This document shows, one piece after another, positions 1 to 8,588 of a DNA stretch of 10,648 nt. Below the pieces are notes generated by a model. It had not been told where the DNA came from. It saw only the letters and a program-made list of their open reading frames with translations, and ran no database searches. A program made the translations under genes and the position numbers. Position 1 is the first letter of the stretch. The number at the start of each line of letters is the position of its first letter. The stretch comes from Phoronis ovalis (taxonomy: Eukaryota > Phoronida > Phoronidae): contig JAOXYB010061402.1 of the NCBI GenBank assembly GCA_028565635.1, positions 1-10,648 of the forward strand, written 5' to 3'.

Positions 1-15
1 GAGATATGAGCCGGC

Positions 16-63
16 CATGACCCTTACGGACAAGCTGTAGGCTGTCCATAAGTAAGGGTCATG
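16..63. repeat. Inverted repeat / hairpin
   Basis: The left arm CATGACCCTTAC (16-27) is the exact reverse complement of GTAAGGGTCATG (52-63). Inside it, GGACA+GC (28-35, skipping A33) pairs with GCTGTCC (41-47), leaving a five-base loop (36-40) and a four-base bulge (48-51). That is 19 base pairs in 48 bases, well above what AT-rich intron DNA gives by chance. It could be a decayed palindromic transposon (MITE) fragment or a hairpin acting in RNA. The loop is shorter than in a typical microRNA precursor, so a miRNA call is not justified. Confidence 0.65.
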
Positions 64-1067
64 CTTGCAGGACTACAAATGGATATGCTGACAAACCTAC
101 ACTTAGTAGTAGTGGAATAGAATATTGATTGCAGCTGAAATTTTTTGGTTGGGTATTTAAAAAAATAATGTACTTTGTAAATAGAATTGAATCTTAAGAC
201 TCTTGTGTTCTGAATACATATTAAGATCCATAAATGTTTCCTTTTACCAGTGTAGCTGTTATCAGTCATGTATCAAATTTTCTTTATTTCTATGTTGGTT
301 CTTTTGTATTCTAAAAAATATAGTCCATATCTCACTACTATAAAATATTCACCACACATAATGAATACCCTATTAATGTGTAATGTTATGTCAATTTATG
401 TAATCCATTAACAGCCTGTTCATGATTTATTGTAGGAATTTAATTTCTATCAGTTTCTATATAGCAGTGAAATTGTTTATATATTTGTATATACTGTAGC
501 TAATGAATAAGATCTTATGATAATGCAAGATCAGCAGTTAACTAAGTAGAGCATATAGAATTGTTTAAATATTTAAAATAATGATGTCATTATAAAATCA
601 ACTGTTGCATTAAAATAATTAGTTTCTAAAGACTGGGATATTTCACTGTGGCATCATAAGTACAATGTGTAATTTGTAAACGCTTCCTGAATGAGGGTAA
701 TTAATTTTTTGTGTTTTTTTTAATGGCTATTATGTTGTTGCTTTGTGTAATATAATTATGAAATTGATTATAAGTAATATTTTTAAAAGTTAATCTTTAA
801 AGGCTAAAAGTGCAGCTAAATTTATGATTTAGATTTATAATACGGTATATCCAGTGAGATACATTGTACGGTTGAAGTTAATGCATGTGAATCCTGTTTA
901 AATTATTTATTAATATATGTTTGAATAATATTTATAATGTATGATTTAATGGGCCGTGCTGTGTCTATAGTATGAACCTCAGTACTATTTATTAAAAAAT
1001 GCCTGCATGTAGTTTGATGCAGCATATGACATGCAGTCAGTTTTGATCTCCCCAATAGGTATGACCA

Positions 1068-1091
1068 ATTTTCTTTCTCTAACAGGTAATT
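1068..1091 (+). other. Candidate recursive splice site (AG|GT) in intron 1
   Basis: A pyrimidine tract TTTTCTTTCTCT runs into AACAG (AG at 1084-1085) and is followed directly by GTAATT (1086-1091). This is the layout of a ratchet or zero-length exon: acceptor immediately followed by a donor. The donor half is imperfect, with T rather than G at +5. A second AG|GT (CCCCAATAG|GTATGA, junction 1058|1059) lies 27 bases upstream, so a 27-base microexon 1059-1085 is an alternative reading. Both readings are inferred from sequence alone. Confidence 0.25.
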
Positions 1092-1505
1092 AATTTTTCA
1101 GTTCCATAACCCAGAAATTTCTTGTTGTAAATGTTTTGTGTTATTAAATTTTACTCCGAATTAAATAGTGAAAATGCAGAATTGGAAAAAAAATGTTGAG
1201 GTGAAAAGTTTGATTGCTCTAGCGTAAAGTCGGCTTAATAAAAACAGTTGATCAACAAAACTTACATTTTATTGACACTGAAGGTAACTTCAAAGCTGTG
1301 TATATGAAGTACCGTATCAACTGTACAATGTTAAACTGCAGGCAGTAAAATGTTATAGGTTTATGGTCTGTTTATAAATCAAACTTGCTATGTCACACAG
1401 TTTTATTTTTTATAAACTGTGCAGGTTAATTATCCTAGTACTTGCTCCCTTAACATTGTGAAGGTATTGCGTAAATTGCTAACTTTTTAATATTTATCTT
1501 TGCAG

Positions 1506-1525
1506 GATGTGTGCCTTAATTGGTG
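1506..1525 (+). other. 5' leader part of first coding exon
   Basis: The acceptor TTTGCAG ends at 1505 and the exon begins GATGTG. A TAA at 1517-1519, in frame with the main ORF, sits two codons before the ATG at 1526. Coding sequence therefore cannot enter from an upstream exon in this frame, and these 20 bases are untranslated for the main product. At least one non-coding exon must lie further upstream. Confidence 0.7.
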
Positions 1526-1578
1526 ATGTCCTCGCAGTATCATCCGACTTCCCCTCGAGAACCACCTATGGACAATAA
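1507..1578 (+). other. Overlapping upstream ORF (23 codons plus stop)
   Basis: The first ATG of the exon (1507-1509) opens a short frame, MCALIGDVLAVSS..., that ends at TAA 1576-1578, past the main ATG at 1526. A scanning ribosome that starts here would terminate beyond the true start, so it could lower translation of the main protein. The -3 base of this ATG comes from the unseen upstream exon, so its strength is unknown. No protein function is implied. Confidence 0.4.
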
Positions 1579-2243
1579 TAATTCACGGATGTCAAAGTCT
1601 CCATCAGCTAATTTCGGACTTCTACATAACCCTATGAACCAACAGGGGTTTCAGACTGGATACCAACAAAACATGTACCAGAACTATGGTATGAATTTAA
1701 ATGATCCGAATCATTCCCCCCATGGACTCGCAATGAATGATCCTAACAGGTCGCCACACGGGTTGAACACCCATCAGCCGAATCATTTCAAGCATTTTAT
1801 TAATTTTAAGGAAAATAATCAGAATGTTGCTGTCAGTTCTGAAGAGAGGCATGTAACATTGGCCCAGACCAATTTTGAAACATCCCATACTAATACAACT
1901 GCTAATAGATTTCCTGGCACTAGTTCAGGAGATACTATGTTAAGTGACATTAACTATAATGCTGACATGTTACCTGATACAAACTTTGATGTTGATGTAA
2001 CTGTGAGTTCTAATCTACCTAATCTGGATGCTGAAGGAATCTTGGTTACTATGGCAAATACAGCTCGGGACATACAGAACCCTGGAGCACCTAGTTTTGA
2101 TTTATTTGAAGAAGGTCAGGAGAATTACATTGAGCCTCAGTCTGAATTAACGATATCCCCACGTGCATATAGCGACACTGGTCAACGATTTGCATTACCT
2201 GAGCCGCAAAATCTAAGTATCGGTGGCCCTAATTCTGATTCAG
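1526..2243 (+). CDS. TRERF1/ZNF541-like: Coding exon 1: N-terminal disordered region, residues 1-239 (+1 base)
   Basis: The start is the ATG at 1526 (MSSQYHPTSP). It has G at -3, and the in-frame TAA at 1517 rules out an earlier start; TTG 1520 upstream is not a plausible eukaryotic start. The next in-frame ATG is codon 15 (1568). The region is rich in Asn, Gln, His, Pro and Ser with no folded domain, typical of an activation or scaffold segment. It has two internal duplications: a 12-residue unit NDPN[H/R]SPHGL (residues 59-82) and a 10-residue unit ML[S/P]D[I/T]N (138-157). An acidic stretch LFEEGQENYIE follows near 199. The exon ends at CAG|GTGAGT (donor 2244), phase 1; the carried G joins GG of the next exon to make Gly240. 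The same frame stays open into the intron to TAG 2396-2398. This part shows no motif of known function; its link to the gene rests on matching splice phase. Confidence 0.8.
1700..1771 (+). repeat. Coding tandem repeat, two 36-base units
   Basis: Units 1700-1735 and 1736-1771 encode NDPNHSPHGLAM and NDPNRSPHGLNT. The nine matching residues NDPN and SPHGL are kept although most of their codons differ. A weaker third copy may follow (HQPNHFKHF, from 1772). This suggests an old duplication kept by selection on the protein. Confidence 0.7.
1937..1996 (+). repeat. Coding tandem repeat, two 30-base units
   Basis: Units 1937-1966 and 1967-1996 encode MLSDINYNAD and MLPDTNFDVD (residues 138-157). Five of ten positions are identical and Tyr/Phe is conservative. 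It is acidic with regularly spaced hydrophobic residues, as in short binding peptides, but no partner can be named. Confidence 0.5.
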
Positions 2244-4637
2244 GTGAGTACATACAGTGTTCTCCACAAGCCAGTTTATTTAAGAGAAGCTACGCTGCTC
2301 ATGTGTTGATAACCACTCCTCTCTTCTTGAGTTTGTATGTCTTGTATGGTACCCACTTATTATTTAATTGCAAAATTACACTAGTAAAGTTCTTTTAGAG
2401 TCCTTTAGGAAGGCTATTGATATAATAATATTCACATTCATATAGTCTTCATTTAACTTCCAAGTACTTGAAGATTAAAGGTGTTGATTATTCATGCATG
2501 TTTTATGAAGCCAGACTTTAGTAGACAATAATTGGGTCACACTTGTAGGAGATGTTTAAACAAAGTAATGATATAAAGCCTGATAAATAGCTAGTGCAGA
2601 ACATTGAAATTGTTGGTAAGACTGAATGCAAATGTGTCTTTGACATACAGAAAGTGACTTGACATAAATAATTATAGTATGTTAACACTAGCATGTAATA
2701 ATGAAAACAACTAATTGAAAAACCTTATCCAATGCAGTTGCAGGAGGTTTTATTAAACTGTTTAATATTCTGTATTTTTCCCTATAAATACTTACTTCAG
2801 TTATTTAGACCACAAGTTTATAATAACTGCTTAAAAATTAAAGTTAAATAATGGTATTTTCTGAATATAAGAAATAATGTACATGGTACATATTAGAAAT
2901 AACAATAGTATATTTAATCAGTCCCACTACTATGAAGTTATACATCTTCTGAACCCTGATCCATCCATCCATGTTTTGGGGTTCAATCTTGTAAACAATA
3001 CCCTTTGCAAAATTGTCTGGTTGTATTGGACATTCACATTCATATCAAATAATAATATGCCTATAATGTGCTTCTATTATCAGAAAGTGTACATCTGCTT
3101 GGTGCATTTTTGTAGCCAGTAAGATTTAAGTACAGTTATAAATATTACCATTTACCTTAAATGCCACTAGTTTTTTACATTTGGACTCTCAATTATTCTA
3201 CCTGAGTATAGAGTTATTATAATAAATCTATATTGATTTTTTTCATTGAATAATCAGTTGCTATGATCCACTAGAGAGTAACTCGTAGAGGAGAATCCAT
3301 GTTTTCATACTGACATGTTAATGAAACAAGAATCACATCATAAGTCACCATGTATATCTCCTGTGTGCCAGTGCATTTATATGTGAGCAGTAGCAGTTTG
3401 TACAAAGCTATGTTTACACTACCTGTGAATATAGCATCAGTGTAATAATGCCGCAATTTTCTAACATTTTGTAGAAAGCCTGGCTTTTAAATTTTGGGGT
3501 GTTCTACTATAAACAAGTCTTGCTTTTTTCCAGCAGGAAAACATTCCTGAGATCATTGCAACTTTTTATAAAGCACAATTTTAATTCTGGTCTGCCATTA
3601 GGATATTGCAGTTCATAGATTGGTTGCATACTAAACTCAATTTTTCAAAATTAGGATGCACAAGACCATATTGTACAAAAAATGAAGCAGTAATGTTTGT
3701 AGGGTAACACCCACATAAAAAGCTCAAGCACCTTTGTTCCCTATATTTATGAAGGTGGTTTGTTAACTTTATATGTCATCTGATGGTATTTTATTAACTG
3801 TATGTATGATTGTATTTCTATAAATTATATAAGTTGAATTATGAGTATACAAACCAAAAAATGCTTTTATTCCAGTGGAAAAATTAGAGATCCATCCTTC
3901 ATGTAATCTCTCCAATCTACTTCAAATGAAAAAAATACGAAGGGAATTCAATATCCCGTTAATTGGACGTCATGCACATTAATAAAAGTTTGTCAAGTGA
4001 ACCCAATTTTTGCACAAACCTGCATGAATGTTAAAAAACAAGCAGCTGTCTTTATGGTTAATCTCAAGACTGTTCTCCATTGACAACCATGACAAGGTTA
4101 AGGAAAGCTTGTACATTTTAATGAATGTCAAGGCTAGGGATTATAATAAGCAGTTCAGCTATATCTGCAACCTCATGGAGTTTTAGGTTGAAGAAAGCTG
4201 ACCTGGTAACACACATTAAAATATGCATTTGACAAATTGCTGTATCATAAATATATTTTAATATTTAAAGGCACTTATTCTTCTTTTGAACCTGTCCATG
4301 TCTATATCCAAAATATTTTATTTATTGCAAGAATTAATTTCTTTGAATATAAATTGGTTTACCCAAGTATTCGAATTGCTACCACGAAGCTGAAATCATT
4401 GTAAAAGTCCTTAGCATAATAACATAATTTTTAGTGGTAAAATGGCACAGTTAAAGTTCCTACAACCTGATTGGCTAACTCGGTAAATCCCTTGCAGTGT
4501 AGCGCCTCTTAGCAGATAAAGTTTGGTCCAACTTTATTAATAGCACAACATAGAACTTTTTTTGTTGTTTTATTATATTACAGTTTTAATAACATGGAAT
4601 GTACTTTATTTGTTGCATGCTAAATTTAATTTTTCAG
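2244..4637 (+). other. Intron between coding exons 1 and 2 (2,394 bp)
   Basis: The donor is GTGAGT at 2244 and the acceptor TTTTTCAG ends at 4637; phase 1. The intron is AT-rich with stops in every frame. It holds a strong acceptor-like CTTTTTTCCAGCAG (3523-3536) with no good in-frame donor after it, and a weak tRNA-like patch at 4466-4532. The open frames of 60-80 codons here show no domain or codon signal and I do not call them genes. Confidence 0.85.
4466..4532 (+). mobile_element. Possible decayed tRNA-derived SINE relic
   Basis: TGGCTAACTCGG (4472-4483) resembles a tRNA D-arm / pol III box A. GTTTGGTCCAAC (4521-4532) is a poor match to box B at a plausible distance, and CTCTTAGCAG lies between them where an anticodon loop would be. 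There is no clover-leaf and no clear tail or target-site duplication. It could be chance. Confidence 0.2.
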
Positions 4638-4860
4638 GGGATGGTACTTCAGACAGTATACCCTCCGCCCCAGCAAAGCCTCGTGGTAAAGGACGACCCC
4701 GCACAAGTGGTTCACCGGGTCGAACGAGTGCCCAATGCCAACAATGTGGCAAAACATTTAGCAACTCAAGTGCTCTTGCTAAACACAAACTGACACACAG
4801 TGATGAAAGGAAATATGTGTGTCAACTCTGTTCAAAGGCATTTAAAAGACAGGATCACTT
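4638..4860 (+). CDS. TRERF1/ZNF541-like: Coding exon 2: AT-hook-like segment, zinc finger 1 and first half of finger 2
   Basis: The acceptor TTTTTCAG|GG gives Gly240 when joined to the preceding exon; the exon codes residues 241-313 and two bases of Leu314. Residues 253-262, KPRGKGRPRT, form a basic AT-hook-like motif (core GRP), which in known proteins contacts the minor groove of AT-rich DNA. Finger 1 is C273-x2-C276-x12-H289-x3-H293 with the usual Phe280 and Leu286. Finger 2 begins C301-x2-C304 and contains KAFKRQDHL. The linkers are short and Krüppel-like (THSDERKYVC). The donor TT|GTAAGT at 4861 splits the Leu codon (phase 2), so the second finger is completed by the next exon; reading on meets TAA at 4862 at once. 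The RQDHL finger helix is characteristic of the ZNF541/TRERF1 group. Confidence 0.92.
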
Positions 4861-5283
4861 GTAAGTTTTCTTTTGTATGTTTACATATTTTTGCTGTTTT
4901 TATTGTCATTGTAATTATAATAAAATTACCACAGGCATTGAATAATGCAAAAAAAAATTAATTAATTAAACAACGTGATTTATTTTATTCTTCACAAGGG
5001 CCAATAAACAATTTTATCACCAGTAAATTATTTTGCAAACAGTTGTAAAATATGTTTTTTCTGAGTGGATGATGTTCATAAATCTGCTAAAAGCAATTAC
5101 ATTTTGGTCGCTTGCAGAATAATACCTGTAAACTATTCTAACAGCTTTCATGATTCATTGTTTTCCTTTTGATGCAGATAAGATTGACAAATACTCTTGT
5201 GATAGAGTCAAAAGTTTATTTATTTGAATATCATATAATTTCAGTTCTAGTAATCGAATATTTTTTATATTTGTTAATTGCAG
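4861..5283 (+). other. Intron between coding exons 2 and 3 (423 bp)
   Basis: The donor is GTAAGT and the acceptor is TTGTTAATTGCAG; phase 2. It interrupts the codon for Leu314 inside zinc finger 2. It is very AT-rich, including an AATTAATTAATTAAA run near 4958, and no other feature is seen. Confidence 0.9.
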
Positions 5284-5820
5284 GAATGGACATATGATGA
5301 CACATCGCAGTAAGAAGCCATATGAATGTAAATTTGAGGGTTGTGAGAAAAGCTATTGTGATGCTCGATCATTGAGACGCCATCTTGAAAATCACCATAA
5401 TCAACCTCCGGATGTCGCTAGTGCTGGTGTAGCTGCAGCTCAGTCCATGCCCCCTCCGCCCCCTCCTCAAGTATTTGGCCAGAATGGCGATGGAAGTCGA
5501 ATCCAGTATGCCCCTCCCCCTCCGTATAATGCGAGCCCTCAGACTAGTCCAAGTTTTAACAACAACGGGGGAAACCAACAGGGACAATTCTTCCAGTTCG
5601 ATGTGCCATACCATGGTAACCAAGATAACCCTAACCCATCATCATGGCAACAGGATTATAGAATGAATCAGTACGGACAGTCTATGAGTGGGGAGACATC
5701 GCCAGGAGGGTATCAACAACAGTTTAGTCCTATCAGCCCTGCTCCCGGAACCCATCCAACCAGTCCCATGCCTCATCCTGGACAGAGAGGACAGTGGATA
5801 GGTTTTCAAAACCCAGTCAT
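5284..5820 (+). CDS. TRERF1/ZNF541-like: Coding exon 3: rest of finger 2, zinc finger 3, proline-rich linker
   Basis: Begins with the G that completes Leu314, then NGHMMTH, giving finger 2 its ligands His317 and His321. Finger 3 is C329-x4-C334-x12-H347-x3-H351 (CKFEGCEKSYCDARSLRRH); the longer Cys spacing and the SYCDxRSLRRH helix are family-like features. After His352 the protein turns disordered: a run of six prolines near 375, a PPPPY motif (391-395, a WW-domain ligand type), Gln/Asn/Gly-rich sequence, and several SP/TSP sites. Length 537 bases with phase 2 at both ends, so skipping keeps the frame. It ends AT|GTGAGT (donor 5821); the split codon is Met493, and read-through meets TGA at 5822. 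The ATG at 5297 is internal, not a start. Confidence 0.92.
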
Positions 5821-8015
5821 GTGAGTATTCATGCAAAACATTGGCATACACAACAGACATCAAATTTACCAGACTTATAATGCAGCACTGTTGCTGAGAG
5901 GTTATATTATATTTAAGCTTATTTCATGAGATTCAGATGACTGTTTACTAATTAAATATTGGTCAGTTACAGAATAATATTGTTACTTATGATGTGAATT
6001 TCAAGTAGTTTTTTGTGAACATAACCAGAGATTATGTGGAGATTTCTTTTACACCTATGCACGTAACCAAACTGGATGTCATGAGGGTATAATATACTAT
6101 TGCTGTATGTTGCATATATTTAATTTCCCATTTTATGCAGTTACATTTACTGTTCACTACTTAAAACTGAGACAATAGATTTTGTAACGTACTTGACATA
6201 GTTTCAAATATCAAGATCATTTTCAGTGAAAAATAGATATTTAAAGGCAAAAGAGGTTAGTTTGCTATGAAACAATCCTGACTGGTTAACAGGACTCGGC
6301 TAGCCAATAAGAAAAATGATTTTTAATGCATTATTAGGAATAAATAACCAAACATGAGCGCCATGGAGTACAGCGAATATCAAGCAGGGATGTGAAGCTG
6401 TACCACATCAGATCTGATCACAGGGCTCAGTTTGACAGTATTGACTATGATGTTTAGAATCATACGGCTCAACAGTAATAATCAATGCAAATATATTTTT
6501 AAAGCTACATTTGATAAGCCTGTGTTTTTCATTTTATGCATGTTAACTTTAGTATGGTTGATGGCCAATTAACATACTGGTATGTTTGGTTCAGAGGATG
6601 TATTTGATACAGGTTGCCCTGATCAGGCAAGGGCAATATGTATTATTTTGTGCTGGTCTATTATAGATTTCTTTTTCAAAAAGCGTTCTATATAATAAGT
6701 CTTAAAAGTTCTGAAGTTAAAAGTAAAAATGAATGTCCTAGGTTTTTTCCCCAAAATGTTCCAACAGTAATCCACAGTTAAGTCTTTACAAACATAAATA
6801 TTAGAATATTTATCCATCTAAACCTGCTTTATGTAAAGGTTATAGAGTGATTTATGTATCCCTGTCCAGAATCTATTGTTACTATATAATGGTTTCATTC
6901 AATGTTTATTGTGATGTCATGTGAGGTATGCTGTTATACCTGCCAACTTAGAACACTGGTAGACATTTTGTATGAGGTTTAATGCAACATTTCACTGGGT
7001 GTTTTCCATCTTATTAGTATTAGAGGGTAAAGTTCAGAAAAATTTGCATATTTATTGTGACTGCTGTATATGATGGTGTCTGCAAGCAATAGCTAGCTGA
7101 TGAGGTACTATTTGCATTAGGTTTTTTGTTAATATTTTTAGTAATTGTATAGAACTATTCTTGTTTACCTCTAGACTGCAATTTACATGTTTAGTTTTTT
7201 TACTTGCATGTAGATAATTGCTTAAAAACTAAAATGCTAGATTGTCTGTGCTACTGGAGTTTTCTATCTTGTGGTTTTGACATGGAGATAAGAAATTCAA
7301 ACAGTGCAACAGGAGTTACCTAAAACAGAAAGTTACAACTTTTATTTCCTTAAATTAGCTGAAATGGTTAAACTTTAATAATGCTTGTAGTTTCAAAACT
7401 TTAAGGCCATGTTCAGGCACTTTGTTGATTGTTCATCATGATTTGATTAATTGTTCTGTCATAATTTTTTTTAATTGCTAGGCTTTTATTTGTAAATTAT
7501 CTTCTAAATGCAAGTGTTGCGACTTGTGAGATGTTGGGATGTTATGCAAAATATCCATAACATTTCACGATCCTGTATCCTGTCTGGTGCGCTGTGATGA
7601 ACATATGTGGAGTTCAATGAGCTTGAAAGGTCGTTGCACAGTAATTCAGACCTGTTTGTAGAAAGTATAGTTACATAACTAATTTTACTTTATTGAATGC
7701 TCTGTGGAATTTTAGCTACCTGAATCGATCTTGCAATACAATTGTAGGGGTTCACTTGTACTGTTTGTAATCTACCGACAATTCTGTTGCTTAATGCCAC
7801 CAGTATATAAATTAGACAAAAAAGTAAAGAGGACTGGGCTTGTAGAATGTTCATTAGAGTTAGATTTTAGGAAAATCCTTAAAGAAATACTGAGGAAAAT
7901 ACCCAACTGCAGTCTGATGTGGGTGTTTACATGTGTTGTAGTTGACACTGCTTAGTCTAAACTGTTTGTTTGTGTATACACATTTCTTAAACTAATCACT
8001 TCTGTTTCATTTTAG
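5821..8015 (+). other. Intron between coding exons 3 and 4 (2,195 bp)
   Basis: The donor is GTGAGT at 5821 and the acceptor TTTCATTTTAG ends at 8015; phase 2. It is AT-rich and non-coding. It contains small palindromes (12 bp at 6407-6418; seven-base arms at 6614-6620/6630-6636) and a slightly GC-richer patch around 6355-6430 that may be an old insertion remnant. A frame open from 7716 to 7955 follows an AG, but its phase does not fit the transcript. Confidence 0.85.
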
Positions 8016-8115
8016 GGAACCAAATCCAGTGGAGTGTAGTATATGTCAGCGCAAATTTAAAAATATACCAGCACTCAATGGGCACATGAGGTTACATGGG
8101 GGATACTTTAAAAAG
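8016..8115 (+). CDS. TRERF1/ZNF541-like: Coding exon 4: isolated fourth C2H2 finger (GHMRLHGG)
   Basis: The first G completes Met493; 33 codons follow (residues 494-526), EPNPVEC...YFKK. The finger is C500-x2-C503-x12-H516-x3-H520 with Phe507 and Leu513. It carries the sequence [15 protein letters not shown], a distinctive signature in TRERF1/ZNF541-type proteins and a few related chromatin factors. This single finger, separated from the cluster by about 150 disordered residues, has its own exon. It is too short (100 bases) for simple ORF finding, and was identified from the protein motif and from phase: phase 2 in, phase 0 out. The donor is AAAAAG|GTTTGT, a weak consensus lying inside a predicted hairpin. 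Confidence 0.92.
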
Positions 8116-8147
8116 GTTTGTAAAGTAGACTTACTTGTTTTACAAAC
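8116..8147 (+). promoter_or_regulatory. Hairpin covering the 5' splice site
   Basis: GTTTGTAAA (8116-8124), which contains the donor GTTTGT, is the exact reverse complement of TTTACAAAC (8139-8147), with a 14-base loop. In pre-mRNA this nine-pair stem would compete with U1 for an already weak donor. A splicing role is inference; the pairing itself is visible. Confidence 0.35.
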
Positions 8148-8588
8148 TACATGTAAGCTAATAGCTGTCCGAATGTCCTGATTAGTTAGCTTCCAACATT
8201 TCGCTTGTCAGCTGTGGAACATGAATTTTTTCTCTAAATTTGATTTCGGCCAGCACTGGACACAAATTAAGAAAAAGATTCATTTATTAAATTTTGGTGA
8301 TTTTTTGGGGCCAGAATAAATAAACTATGAAATACATTTCAAATGTCTATACATGCAGAAACAGAAAATCTGGACATTGCTGTTGACACTTGGATGCGAG
8401 AAGTAATGGGTTGCTGGGTTAAAACAATGCTAATTTAAAGTATGTTCCCAGAAATTTCAAGAATTTTGGTTCTTTTGCTTTGAGAATGAAATAGTTGGTG
8501 TCTAATGCTAACCTGTAGATCAAACTTATATGGGCTTGGGATAATCATTTTGTTATAGTTCTATATTAAATCTTATAATTTGTTATAG
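8116..8588 (+). other. Intron between coding exons 4 and 5 (473 bp)
   Basis: The donor is GTTTGT and the acceptor is ATTTGTTATAG; phase 0. The reading frame runs on 21 codons into the intron before TGA. Apart from the donor hairpin nothing is seen. Confidence 0.85.

Larger units (their letters stand above)
1..1505. other. Upstream non-coding DNA, probably intron 1
   Basis: AT-rich DNA with many stops in all frames. It ends in a T-rich tract and TTTGCAG (AG at 1504-1505), a good splice acceptor, so at least the 3' part is an intron ending at the first coding exon. No promoter, CpG-rich start region or 5' exon was recognised, so the transcription start is likely beyond the left edge. Apart from the hairpin at 16-63 and the AG|GT sites near 1058 and 1085, nothing structured stands out. 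Confidence 0.6.

Noticed and set aside
24-269. 81-codon frame on the minus strand
   Set aside because: It overlaps the hairpin, has no domain or coding bias, and looks like chance in AT-rich DNA.
2877-3122. 81-codon frame in intron 2
   Set aside because: It has no recognisable motif, no splice sites to join it, and it lies inside an intron with confirmed borders.
5369-5863. Minus-strand and second-frame ORFs over exon 3
   Set aside because: They are shadows of the zinc-finger exon, whose own frame carries all Cys and His ligands.
7403-7420. 18-base segment matching 10594-10611 at 15 positions, possible dispersed repeat
   Set aside because: A rough estimate says several such matches are expected by chance between positions in a window of this size.
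7716-7955. 240-base open frame following an AG in intron 4, possible extra exon
   Set aside because: Incoming phase 2 would read a different frame that soon stops. No good donor follows, and the peptide has no family resemblance.
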